Source: AC-51 sp036265325
Lineage (GTDB): Bacteria; Actinomycetota; UBA4738; HRBIN12
Assembly (NCBI GenBank): GCA_036265325.1
Contig: DATAPH010000003.1
Location: 1-13,731, forward strand
Reading direction: 5' to 3'
DNA length: 13,731 bases
The notes beneath the pieces are model-generated. The model searched no databases, was not told where the DNA came from, and was given only the letters and a program-made list of their open reading frames with translations. A program made the position numbers and the translations under genes. Positions within the stretch are counted from its first letter, which is position 1. Every line of letters starts with the position of its first letter. This document shows, piece by piece, positions 1-7,001 of this stretch.

Positions 1-1990
1 CGAACGACGGCACGGAACCAGGTTCGGTCCCCGGCGGCACCTCGTAGGTGACGCACCCGCCTTCGACCGGGATCGTCTGGACCGAAGCATCGGTCGGACA
101 GGTCGCGACGAGCGTGACGATCACCGCGTTCGTGAGGTCCGAGCCGATCCCGACCGTGAACGTCACCTTGTCGTTCACGACGGACGCCTGCTGGGTGCCC
201 CACCCCAACGGCAGGTGGTCGATGCAGGGCAGCTGCGTTGCGGTTGGGACGGCCTGTGCCATGAGCTGCATCGTCCTGCTGGTTCCGCAGTCCGCGTTCC
301 CCACCTCGCCGCGCGACGGGATGAACAGTGCGACCCCCATCAACACGGTCAGGAACAGCAGCAGCACCGTCGCCAGGATCAGCAACACGCGCCGGACGCT
401 CCACCGCTGGATGCCGATGGGCTTGCGCGCCGGCGCGAGGCCGCGGAACTTCTCGAGCAAACCGCGGCCGTCCGCCTTCATCGACGCCCGCAGCTGCGAC
501 GGGCTCGCGACGCCGCGGGTCGCCGCGAACGCCTCGGCCAGTTCGTCGGGCGTGAAGTACGCGAGCGCCATCTCGTACACGTGCTCGGGATCGGACCGGA
601 GGGCGAGCACCAGCATCATGTTGCCGAGGTCGACCGCTTGTCGCCACGGCGAGGGCCGCACCTGCACGAAGAACACGTCGATCAGGCGCAGGCGTCCGTT
701 CTGCACCATGAGGTTCGCCGGCTTGATATCCCGATGCGAAAGCCCTGTGTCCCACATCTTGCGGATCAGCTGCAGCCCGTCGTCGATGATCTGGTCGTCG
801 ACCTCGGCCTCGCTGATCTCGACGGCGTCCTCGAAGAACTCCATCGCGATCAGGTACTCGCGCTCGGGCGTGATCTCAACGATGTCGAGCGGCTCGGGTG
901 TCGAGAAGCCCTTCTCGCCCAGCAGCCGAAGCGTGTAGTCCTCGTACTCCACGAAGCGCCGGACCGTGCTGAACGGGGTCTCATCCTCCAGGCGGCCGTA
1001 GAGCATGCTCCTGCCGAGCTTGTACCAGCGGTCCGCGCGCACGTGGTTCTTCGCGTAGAGCTTCGCGAAGATCGACCGCTCGACGCCCTGGTCGTCGACG
1101 ACCCGCATCTTCAGGGGTGTCGAGCCGCCGGAGCCCTCGAGGCCGACGGGCTTCATGCTCAGAACGTCGTAGCCGAGCTGCTCCCGCATCGCCTGCTTGA
1201 TCGCCTCACCGCGTCTGCCGGTCACGTCGAGGTGCGCCGACTTGCCGTGGCGCCCGTACTGCACCGGATAGACATCGTTGGGCGCCCAAGCTCGAAAGAG
1301 CGCGACCGGGATCGAGACACCGATGAGGATGCCGAACAACGCGTCGGTGAAGTGGTCGATCCCGAGGTAGATGCGCAAGAACGCCGCAAGGATCAGCACC
1401 GCGGCGCCGACGACCTTCGCGTACATCCGCGGACGGCCGGGCACGACGAGCATGTACACGATGCCGACGGTCGCGACCCCGAGGCCGCCCATCGGCAGCG
1501 ACGGCGCCGAATAGCCCTCCCACGAACCGATGATCGTTACGTCGAACGGACGTGGCCGCGACGCGAGCAGCAAGAGCCCCTGGGCAACGAGACCGGAAAG
1601 CGCGACGCCGACCAGGAACATCGCGAGGTGTCGCCACCGCTTGAACCACGCCACCCCGGCGATCGTGCACAGCATGAGCAACCCGAGCCCCCACCGTGAG
1701 CCGAACGTGTTCAGCGAGCGGGCGACCGTGTCGAGCCAGCCCACGCGGAGCGACACGACCGCATCGGTGATCGCGTCGTCGAACCGATCGAGCGGTGCAG
1801 GGTTGACGTGCAGCCAGAGACATCCGGGGAGCACGATGACCACGAGCAGCGCGAGGCGAAGGGCGCCGGTCCACCCGATCTTCTTCGGGAGCGGAGGTGG
1901 GGCTCCGGTCGGGCGCCGATGGCGCCGGCCGCCACCCGCCGAGACGTCGATGATGCGATCGGTTCGCGGCGACTGTGCACGTTGCTCCAC
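1..1990 (-). CDS. Membrane PAP2-like / protein-kinase-like fusion protein (3' end beyond the window)
   Basis: The reading frame is open for 663 codons from GTG at 1990 to the left edge, so the C-terminus is missing. The start has GGGGG at 2003-1999, 8 nt upstream. Residues 1-40 are basic and proline-rich. Residues 41-235 hold about six hydrophobic helices resembling a PAP2 phosphatase, with RPRP (145-148), PSLP (163-166) and RIYLGIDHFTD (206-216). The kinase-like part spans about 280-460: FAKLY (K310, candidate ATP lysine), HRDIKPANL (419-427; D421, N426) and LIDV (D438, metal Asp in place of DFG). A further helix at about 533-557 leads to a probably extracytoplasmic region with Cys568, 589, 631 and 646. 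The PAP2 catalytic residues look lost, so the membrane part is probably a pseudo-enzyme or anchor, while the kinase motifs look usable. The kinase resembles RIO/AarF-type or small-molecule kinases more than classical Ser/Thr kinases; its substrate is unknown. Confidence 0.85.
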   Translation of the reverse strand, partial: MEQRAQSPRTDRIIDVSAGGGRRHRRPTGAPPPLPKKIGWTGALRLALLVVIVLPGCLWLHVNPAPLDRFDDAITDAVVSLRVGWLDTVARSLNTFGSRWGLGLLMLCTIAGVAWFKRWRHLAMFLVGVALSGLVAQGLLLLASRPRPFDVTIIGSWEGYSAPSLPMGGLGVATVGIVYMLVVPGRPRMYAKVVGAAVLILAAFLRIYLGIDHFTDALFGILIGVSIPVALFRAWAPNDVYPVQYGRHGKSAHLDVTGRRGEAIKQAMREQLGYDVLSMKPVGLEGSGGSTPLKMRVVDDQGVERSIFAKLYAKNHVRADRWYKLGRSMLYGRLEDETPFSTVRRFVEYEDYTLRLLGEKGFSTPEPLDIVEITPEREYLIAMEFFEDAVEISEAEVDDQIIDDGLQLIRKMWDTGLSHRDIKPANLMVQNGRLRLIDVFFVQVRPSPWRQAVDLGNMMLVLALRSDPEHVYEMALAYFTPDELAEAFAATRGVASPSQLRASMKADGRGLLEKFRGLAPARKPIGIQRWSVRRVLLILATVLLLFLTVLMGVALFIPSRGEVGNADCGTSRTMQLMAQAVPTATQLPCIDHLPLGWGTQQASVVNDKVTFTVGIGSDLTNAVIVTLVATCPTDASVQTIPVEGGCVTYEVPPGTEPGSVPSF

Positions 1991-2118
1991 GGTTGGATCC
2001 CCCTTTCCGGGTTGATCCTTGCACGATCTGGCCGCGAAGCGCCGGTCGCACCGCATGCCGGCCCCATGCCATCGTCAAGACGGCGGCAGGTGCGCGATGA
2101 TGGCTCGAGCTCTCGACG
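1991..2118. promoter_or_regulatory. Divergent intergenic region
   Basis: These 128 nt separate two divergently transcribed genes and must carry both promoters unless the cyclase gene is read from elsewhere. The only clear element is the G-rich ribosome binding site (AAAGGGGG at 2006-1999) of the minus-strand gene. The plus-strand ATG at 2119 has no recognisable Shine-Dalgarno and no TAnnnT box just upstream. I could not place convincing -35/-10 pairs. Confidence 0.4.
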
Positions 2119-4137
2119 ATGAAACCGCGGGGTGAATCAGATTTGGGCGCACAGGCGCGACCAAGCACTCAGGAGCTGAAGGACCGGGCCCGAGATTCTC
2201 TGGCGCATCAGGCTTGGCAGGATGCGTACGAACTCCTCTCGCAGATCGATGAGGGGAACTCGCTCTCCGAAGACGAGCTGACCTCGTTCGCGAGCGCCGC
2301 ATATCTGTCGGGCCACCCCGATGTCTCGCTCGAAGTATGGGAACGCGCGCACGAGCAGGCGTTGCAGCAGAACGCTCGACAAGAGGCGGCGCTCGCGGCA
2401 GTCCGTGTCGCCCACCTCCTCAGGGATGGTGGTCAGGAGGCGCTGTTCCATGCCTGGATCCGACGCGCCGAAGGGTTGCTTGAGGGACTGCCCGAATCCG
2501 CTGCGCACGGTCATCTGGCCGTGGCGCGGGCCGTCGGTGTGTTCGTCTGGGGTGACCTCACCGCGGCACGGGCCGACGCCGCAGCCGCGGCGGAGATCGG
2601 GATACGTCTCGGGGATCCCGCCATCGTGGCCTTGGGCAAGAACATCGAGGGTCGAGCGCTCGTCCTGATGGGCGAGGTTGAAGCGGGCCTCGCCCTGCTC
2701 GACGAGAGCGCGCTCGCGGCACTCTCCGGTCGCGTCGATCCGATGACGGCGTCCATCCTCTTCTGCAGCACCGTGTGTGCCCTGCACACCTTGTCGGAGT
2801 TCGAGCGAGCCGAGGAGTGGACCCAGGCGGCCGAGCGACTCGGGCACCGCCATGCTATCGGCGTGTACCACGGGTGGTGCCGGGTGCACAGCGCGGAGGC
2901 GATGCGGTTCCGCGGCGCATGGACGGCGGCCGAGGAAGAGGCCGCCCTCGCTGTCCAGGAGCTCAAGCCATATATAGGTATCGACCGCGGGATACCGATG
3001 GCGATCCTCGGAGAGATCCGCCTGCGACGAGGCGACCTCTCGGGCGCCGAGCAGGCGATGTTGGAGTCGTATGAGCTGGGCTGGGAGCCGCAGCCGGGAT
3101 ACGCACTGCTGCGCTTGGCCCGGGGGAACGCCGAGGCCGCGGCGGCGTCGATCCGAGAGGCGATCGAACACCCGTCGCAAGCGCCGTCGCGCGAGCTTCC
3201 GCCGAACAATGAGCTTCGCATGGTGCCGCTCTTGGCCGCGCAGGCCGAGATCGCGCTCGCGACCGGAGATCTCGATCGCGCGCTGTGGGCTGCGGGCGAG
3301 CTCGACCGGATCGCCGACCTGTTCGAGACGAAGGCGGTGCGGGCCGTCGCCGCGACCGTGCTGGGAACCGTTGCGCTCTCCCGCGGGGATCCCGACGCCG
3401 CGAGGGTGACCCTGCAAGGGGCGGTGCAGCTGTGGCAGGAGGTTGGGGCGCCCTACGAGGTCGCGAGATCTCGGGTGGCGCTCGGACAGGCGCTTCGAGC
3501 GGTCGGTCAGGAGGAGCGGGCGGCGATCGAGCTCCGTTCGGCACATCGTGTCTTCGAGGAACTCGGCGCGCAGGTCGACGCTGCTCGAACCGCGCGCATC
3601 ATCGGCGAGGCGCGCGTCGCCGTTCCGGCCTCGACATCGCGCGAAACGCGGGTGTTCATGTTCACGGACATCGTGCAGTCGACCGACCTCGCCCGGCTGA
3701 TCGGCGACGACGCGTGGGAGTTCCTGGTGCGCTGGCACGACGAGCTGCTGGCGTCGCTCGTCGCGGCGCACCACGGCGAGGTCGTGCGGATGACGGGCGA
3801 CGGGGTGTTCGCGACGTTCGCCGACGCTCACGGTGCGATCGGGTGTGCGGTCGCGATCCAGCGGGCGCTGCTGGAGCACCGGCTTGAGCATGGGTTCGCA
3901 CCGAGTGTCCGCATCGGCCTGCACGCCGCGGAGGCCACGAGAGAGGAGTCGGACTGGAGTGGCGTGGGCGTCCACGCCGCGTCGCGGATCGGCGCGCTGG
4001 CGCAGGGCGAAGAGATCCTGGTGAGCAGCGCAACCGCCAAGGCGGCAGGTGACGCATTCCCGTACTCCGAACCGCATGTCGTTCCGTTGAAGGGGCTGTC
4101 GGAACCGTACGAGGTGCTTGCGGTTCAGTGGCGCTGA
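2119..4137 (+). CDS. TPR-repeat protein with C-terminal class III adenylate/guanylate cyclase domain
   Basis: The protein has 672 residues. About 20-500 are alanine-rich antiparallel helices of TPR type, like the C-terminal half of MalT/LuxR-type regulators. Residues 508-672 form a class III cyclase domain: FTDIV (metal D517), RMTGDG (D561), SDWSGVGVH (D612) and ASRI (R623), followed by GEEILVSS. The usual substrate-binding lysine before TGDG is Arg557, and the usual transition-state Asn is His619; similar GVGVH variants are common in actinobacterial relatives. No transmembrane helix is seen, so it is probably cytosolic. It likely makes cyclic nucleotide in response to a partner bound by the TPRs, but activity is uncertain. 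An in-frame stop at 2098 limits the start. ATG 2119 lacks a ribosome binding site, and TTG 2143 after GGGGTGA is an alternative. It converges on the next gene with a 17-nt gap. Confidence 0.9.
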   Translation: MKPRGESDLGAQARPSTQELKDRARDSLAHQAWQDAYELLSQIDEGNSLSEDELTSFASAAYLSGHPDVSLEVWERAHEQALQQNARQEAALAAVRVAHLLRDGGQEALFHAWIRRAEGLLEGLPESAAHGHLAVARAVGVFVWGDLTAARADAAAAAEIGIRLGDPAIVALGKNIEGRALVLMGEVEAGLALLDESALAALSGRVDPMTASILFCSTVCALHTLSEFERAEEWTQAAERLGHRHAIGVYHGWCRVHSAEAMRFRGAWTAAEEEAALAVQELKPYIGIDRGIPMAILGEIRLRRGDLSGAEQAMLESYELGWEPQPGYALLRLARGNAEAAAASIREAIEHPSQAPSRELPPNNELRMVPLLAAQAEIALATGDLDRALWAAGELDRIADLFETKAVRAVAATVLGTVALSRGDPDAARVTLQGAVQLWQEVGAPYEVARSRVALGQALRAVGQEERAAIELRSAHRVFEELGAQVDAARTARIIGEARVAVPASTSRETRVFMFTDIVQSTDLARLIGDDAWEFLVRWHDELLASLVAAHHGEVVRMTGDGVFATFADAHGAIGCAVAIQRALLEHRLEHGFAPSVRIGLHAAEATREESDWSGVGVHAASRIGALAQGEEILVSSATAKAAGDAFPYSEPHVVPLKGLSEPYEVLAVQWR

Positions 4138-4154
4138 CGTCGCTGGTTCGACGC

Positions 4155-5222
4155 TTACGAGCCCGTCGGAGCTAAGGACGGGGCGCTCGCGTCCGACGTC
4201 GACGTCGACGGCCCTCCCGAGGACTCGACCGGACCTGTGGTTGCGGATAGGACGCCGGAGGCAGGAGATGATCCGCCGTCTGAGGTCACCGCGACGACGC
4301 GGTAGTAGTAGGTGGTGCCGGACGCCAAGCCGGCGTCCGTGTAGGACGTCACGTCTTGGTCGGTCGATCCGATCGACGTCCACCCGGTCGTTCCGTCGGA
4401 CGATCGTTCGATGCTGTATCCGAGTTCGCCGTCCACGTCGCTCCACGCGAGCCCGACGGACGTCGCTGAGCTGGTCGCTGAGAACAACACGGGCGCGGCC
4501 GGCGTGTCCACGGTCGTCGTTGCGGAGACGACGTCGGAACGCACGACGTCCTCGCCGTCAACGAAGGCGGCGACGCGGTAGTAGTACGTCGTCCCAGAGG
4601 ACAGCGCGGCGTCGGTGTATCGGGTCTGGTCGCCGTCTGCGGAGGCGACGACCTTCCAACCAACGGTATCGGTCGATCGCTCGACGTGATAGCGGGCAGC
4701 ACCGCTCACCGGCGCCCACCGCAACGTGATCGCCGTCGCCGACGTTGGGAGGGCGGTCACCTTCGACGGCCCCCCCCCGCCGCTTCGAGAACCTGTCGCC
4801 GACGAGGCCGGCGCGGCCGGTGAGGACGGGGGAGTGCCGGTGCCGTGCGGCGTCGCCGGCTGGTCCGAGGAGCTGTGCTGGGAGGCGGGGCTCGCGGTCG
4901 GGGACACGGCGGCAGCGTGTGTCGATGTGCTCGCCAGCGGCGAACCATCGGTCGATGCCAGCATCCGACCCGCCGGTGGGCCGGGGAGCACCAACGTCGC
5001 GACGATCAGCGCCACCAACCCGATGAGCGCGGCTTCGACGAGCGGCCAGAGCGAGCGTGACTCGCGCCCTTCCGGCGCACTGCCGACGAAACCCATCCGT
5101 TCCAGTTCGCGTTGCGTTCGCGCGATCTGGAATCGGCGGATCAATCCAAAGAACATGAGGACGCCGATGGGGACAACGATCAGCGCGAGCATCCCCAGGA
5201 GCGCCCAGACGATGACTCTCAC
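4155..5222 (-). CDS. Two-helix membrane protein with two fibronectin type III domains
   Basis: The protein has 355 residues from GTG 5222, the only start in the frame before an upstream stop. A helix at 4-26 is followed by a basic loop (27-58) that should be cytoplasmic and a second helix (61-80), which places the rest outside the cell. Residues 85-150 are a Ser/Pro/Thr/Ala-rich linker. Two FnIII domains follow at about 152-237 and 240-329. Each has a W in strand B/C and the repeated signature YTDA-L-SGTTYYYRV (202-217 and 294-309). The domains look like an internal duplication; both DNA copies share GACGCGGTAGTAGTA. The C-terminal tail is Ser/Thr-rich with no sortase motif. Likely a surface adhesion or binding protein; ligand unknown. 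A run of nine C on the plus strand (4770-4778) lies between linker and FnIII domains. Confidence 0.88.
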   Translation of the reverse strand: MRVIVWALLGMLALIVVPIGVLMFFGLIRRFQIARTQRELERMGFVGSAPEGRESRSLWPLVEAALIGLVALIVATLVLPGPPAGRMLASTDGSPLASTSTHAAAVSPTASPASQHSSSDQPATPHGTGTPPSSPAAPASSATGSRSGGGGPSKVTALPTSATAITLRWAPVSGAARYHVERSTDTVGWKVVASADGDQTRYTDAALSSGTTYYYRVAAFVDGEDVVRSDVVSATTTVDTPAAPVLFSATSSATSVGLAWSDVDGELGYSIERSSDGTTGWTSIGSTDQDVTSYTDAGLASGTTYYYRVVAVTSDGGSSPASGVLSATTGPVESSGGPSTSTSDASAPSLAPTGS

Positions 5223-5230
5223 GTGGAAAA

Positions 5231-5236
5231 AGGGTA
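5231..5236 (-). promoter_or_regulatory. Possible leaderless -10 box for the FnIII gene
   Basis: On the minus strand TACCCT fits the TAnnnT pattern and lies 8 nt before the GTG at 5222, which has no Shine-Dalgarno. This would suit a leaderless transcript. No convincing -35 box was found, so this is a weak call. Confidence 0.3.
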
Positions 5237-5275
5237 CACCGCAGAACCGGTGTCTCGCTGGCGTTCAGAAAGGTG

Positions 5276-5291
5276 AGTAACGAGCGTTACT
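5276..5291. promoter_or_regulatory. Palindromic candidate operator upstream of the ChrB-like operon
   Basis: AGTAAC and GTTACT form a perfect 6-bp inverted repeat with spacer GAGC. A further GTAAC half-site lies at 5300-5304 inside the proposed -10 region. The palindrome sits over the -35/spacer zone of the proposed promoter, the usual place for a repressor operator. It could equally serve the divergent FnIII gene. The regulator is unknown; the ChrB-like protein itself is one candidate, because ChrB proteins are reported as regulators of chromate genes. Confidence 0.5.
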
Positions 5292-5300
5292 AGCTTGTTG

Positions 5301-5306
5301 TAACAT
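5301..5306 (+). promoter_or_regulatory. Leaderless -10 box for the ChrB-like operon
   Basis: TAACAT fits TAnnnT and ends 7 nt before the ATG at 5314. There is no purine-rich ribosome binding site between them, so transcription probably begins at or beside the start codon. Confidence 0.5.
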
Positions 5307-5313
5307 CTGCTAC

Positions 5314-5841
5314 ATGGAGTGGACCGTGGTGACGTATCGGGTGCCGCAGGAGCCGTCGCGCCATCGGGTGGCGATCTGGCGGGAGCTCCGTCGTGCCGGA
5401 GCTGTTCCGCTGCAGCAAGCCACGTGGGCACTCCCCCTCCACCGCCACGCGGCCAAGACGCTCGACCGGGTCCGTTCGCTGGTCGCCAGGGCCGATGGCC
5501 AGGTCTTCATCTTCGACGCGAACCCCCGCGATGACGCCATGGCCGCCGACCTCGAGCGCGCGTTCGTCGAGGGACGCGAGGCCGAATGGGTGGAGTTCCT
5601 CGCGGAGTGCGACAAGTTCGACGCGGAGATCGCGCACGAGATCGCCATCCGCAAGTTCACGGCCGCCGAGCTCGATGAGGAGGAACAGAACCTGGAGCGG
5701 CTCCGCCGCTGGCACACCGAACTGCGCGAGCGCGATGTGCTCGGCGCGCCGTCGGCGGCCGAGGCCGAGATCCGCTTGAAGGCCAGTACCGAGCAGCTCG
5801 AGTCGTTCGCACAACAGGTGTTCGAGCAGGGAGGAGGATGA
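5314..5841 (+). CDS. ChrB N-terminal-domain-like protein
   Basis: The 175-residue protein opens with WTVVTYRVPQEPSRHRVAIW (3-22), then RRAGAVPLQQATWALP (26-41). This matches the N-terminal domain of ChrB, linked to chromate response. Residues 62-76 continue the alpha/beta fold, and about 85-170 are charged helices, partly coiled coil. Full ChrB proteins carry a second C-terminal domain that is absent here, and no ChrA transporter gene is nearby, so a chromate role is not supported by context. It may be a regulator that controls its own operon. It is the first gene of a tight operon: its stop overlaps the next start (ATGA). No Shine-Dalgarno precedes its ATG, but a TAnnnT box does. Confidence 0.8.
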   Translation: MEWTVVTYRVPQEPSRHRVAIWRELRRAGAVPLQQATWALPLHRHAAKTLDRVRSLVARADGQVFIFDANPRDDAMAADLERAFVEGREAEWVEFLAECDKFDAEIAHEIAIRKFTAAELDEEEQNLERLRRWHTELRERDVLGAPSAAEAEIRLKASTEQLESFAQQVFEQGGG

Positions 5842-6080
5842 CGATGCGCGAGACGATCCACAAAGCGTTGCCGTCGCGAAAGCGCACGGTCGCGACGCCG
5901 GTCACGTCGCAGGACGCATGGGGGGGTCTACGCGCCCATGCGGTGCATCGCGCGCACGAGGCGCTCGACGAGGTGCCCGGCGTGCTCCGGCGGCTGAAGA
6001 CGTTCCTGCTCGTCGGGTCGATCACGATGGCGGCGTTCGCGGCGGCGATGGTCGCCGTGCTCTGGCGAGCGGCACACTGA
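5838..6080 (+). CDS. Small single-helix membrane protein
   Basis: The protein has 80 residues. It starts inside the ATGA overlap with the preceding gene, 3-4 nt after GGAGG (5830-5837 region). A second ATG at 5844 is a possible start. Residues 1-54 are polar, with basic stretches (KRTVATP, LRAHAVHRAHEALDE); 56-76 form one transmembrane helix (FLLVGSITMAAFAAAMVAVL). It is probably anchored by its C-terminus with the N-terminus in the cytosol. I do not recognise the family. Tight coupling to the ChrB-like and DUF1232 genes suggests a shared membrane-related job. Confidence 0.75.
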   Translation: MTMRETIHKALPSRKRTVATPVTSQDAWGGLRAHAVHRAHEALDEVPGVLRRLKTFLLVGSITMAAFAAAMVAVLWRAAH

Positions 6081-6086
6081 CCGACG

Positions 6087-6497
6087 ATGCACGGCTTGCT
6101 GATCGGTCTCGGCATCGCAGTGGCGATCTGGCTGCTTGCGATCGGCGCGCTCCTGTTGTTCGGACGCGTCGGCGCCGCCAAGGAGCTCGCCGGCCTGATC
6201 CCGAACCTGTTGCTGCTGTTCAAGGACCTCGTGAAGGACGACCGCGTGCCGCGGAGCGCCAAGTGGTGGCTCGCGTTCGCGGCGTTGTGGCTGGCCTCGC
6301 CGATCGATCTGCTGCCGGAGTTCTTGCCCGTGATCGGTCCGCTCGACGACGCGATCGTGGCTGCTGCGGTGTTGCGGCATCTGGTTCGCAAGGCGGGGAG
6401 CGATGTGGTGTACGAGCACTGGCGCGGCGATCCGGCCACGATCACGCGCGTGCTCCGCGTGTTCGGCTCGTTGCCGGCCGAGGGCACGAAGCCCTGA
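6087..6497 (+). CDS. DUF1232 (YkvA-like) membrane protein
   Basis: The protein has 136 residues and starts 6 nt after the previous stop with no clear ribosome binding site, so translation is probably coupled. It has an N-terminal transmembrane helix (4-26) and a DUF1232 core at about 55-100. The hallmark is SPIDLLPEFLPVIGPLDDAI (71-90), preceded by KWWLAFAALWLA, which suggests a helical hairpin or re-entrant membrane segment. The biochemical role of DUF1232 proteins is not settled; YkvA-like members are small membrane proteins, some linked to stress or envelope functions. The stop codon lies inside a perfect hairpin that may end the transcript. Confidence 0.85.
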   Translation: MHGLLIGLGIAVAIWLLAIGALLLFGRVGAAKELAGLIPNLLLLFKDLVKDDRVPRSAKWWLAFAALWLASPIDLLPEFLPVIGPLDDAIVAAAVLRHLVRKAGSDVVYEHWRGDPATITRVLRVFGSLPAEGTKP

Positions 6498-6518
6498 GTT
6501 CCACAGCCTGGAACTCAG
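6494..6518. terminator. Perfect 10-bp hairpin at the operon end, with repeat motif
   Basis: CTGAGTTCCA (6494-6503) and TGGAACTCAG (6509-6518) pair perfectly around the loop CAGCC, and the left arm includes the DUF1232 stop codon. The right arm can also pair with AGTTCC at 6518-6523. There is no T-tract, so this is not a textbook intrinsic terminator; it could act in both directions between two converging transcripts. The segment 6509-6526 matches 11741-11758 at 17 of 18 positions. Confidence 0.55.
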
Positions 6519-6561
6519 TTCCACTATCGACAGACCGCACGAGGGCATCGCCCTGCGCGCG

Positions 6562-7001
6562 TTAGACGGGCCAGACGTACTCGAGCCCCTCGACAACGTC
6601 TGGGAACAACGGACGGTAGAAGTCGGGATCCTTGCGAACGAGCGCCGAGCGGTAGGCGTGGTGGACGTCCTCGCGGCCGAGCCATGGCGGCAGCAGCCCG
6701 AGTTCGGCCAGTTCTCGTTGCGTCCGTTCCGGCTCGCCGTGCAGGTGGGGCCTGAGCTTGTCGCCGACGGTGTCCGCGCCGCCGCGCCCGGTCCACTCGC
6801 GCACGATCGCGTATCCGTATGCGACGAGTGCGGGTTCGTACCCTCGCCACATCCGCGTCGCAGGATGATTGATCCACCGCCGGTCTCCCGATGGAGCGCG
6901 TTGCAGATCTGCAGGACCTCGACGCGCTGCTTGCCTAAACGCCTGCTGTCCAACACGGCACCGCTTCGCTCGAAGTCGGCGTACGGGAGGAACGTGTTCA
7001 C
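6562..7001 (-). pseudogene. MSMEG_6728-like / pyrimidine-dimer-glycosylase-related gene, frameshifted
   Basis: The protein starts at GTG 7001, overlapping the HAD stop by 4 nt (GTGA), with NTFLPYADFERSGAVLDSRR then LGKQRVEVLQICNALHRETGG. The frame then shifts. WINHPATRMWRGYEPALVAY and the rest to YVWPV-stop (6562) lie in the next frame. One base is missing near 6876-6881 (plus-strand GATCCACCGCC). Inserting it restores about 146 residues, a plausible family length. This pattern resembles the conserved actinobacterial MSMEG_6728-type family, sometimes annotated as related to pyrimidine dimer DNA glycosylase; the family name and repair role are from memory. The intact sequence on both sides of the break suggests a sequencing or assembly error or a very recent mutation. 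Confidence 0.75.

Noticed and set aside
215..1699. Long plus-strand open frame (494 codons)
   Set aside because: It is the antisense shadow of the kinase-like gene, whose minus-strand frame carries the HRDIKPANL and PAP2-like motifs. Its product is Arg/His/Asp-rich low complexity.
4155..4300. Sortase-anchored surface protein
   Set aside because: The C-terminus of the FnIII protein has no LPxTG-type motif or hydrophobic tail; anchoring is by the N-terminal helices.
2137..4446. Long minus-strand open frame (769 codons)
   Set aside because: It lies opposite the TPR-cyclase gene, is very Arg-rich and shows no domain motif.
5314..5841. Calling the operon a chromate-resistance locus
   Set aside because: Only the ChrB N-terminal-type domain is present. 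There is no ChrB C-terminal domain and no ChrA transporter in the window.
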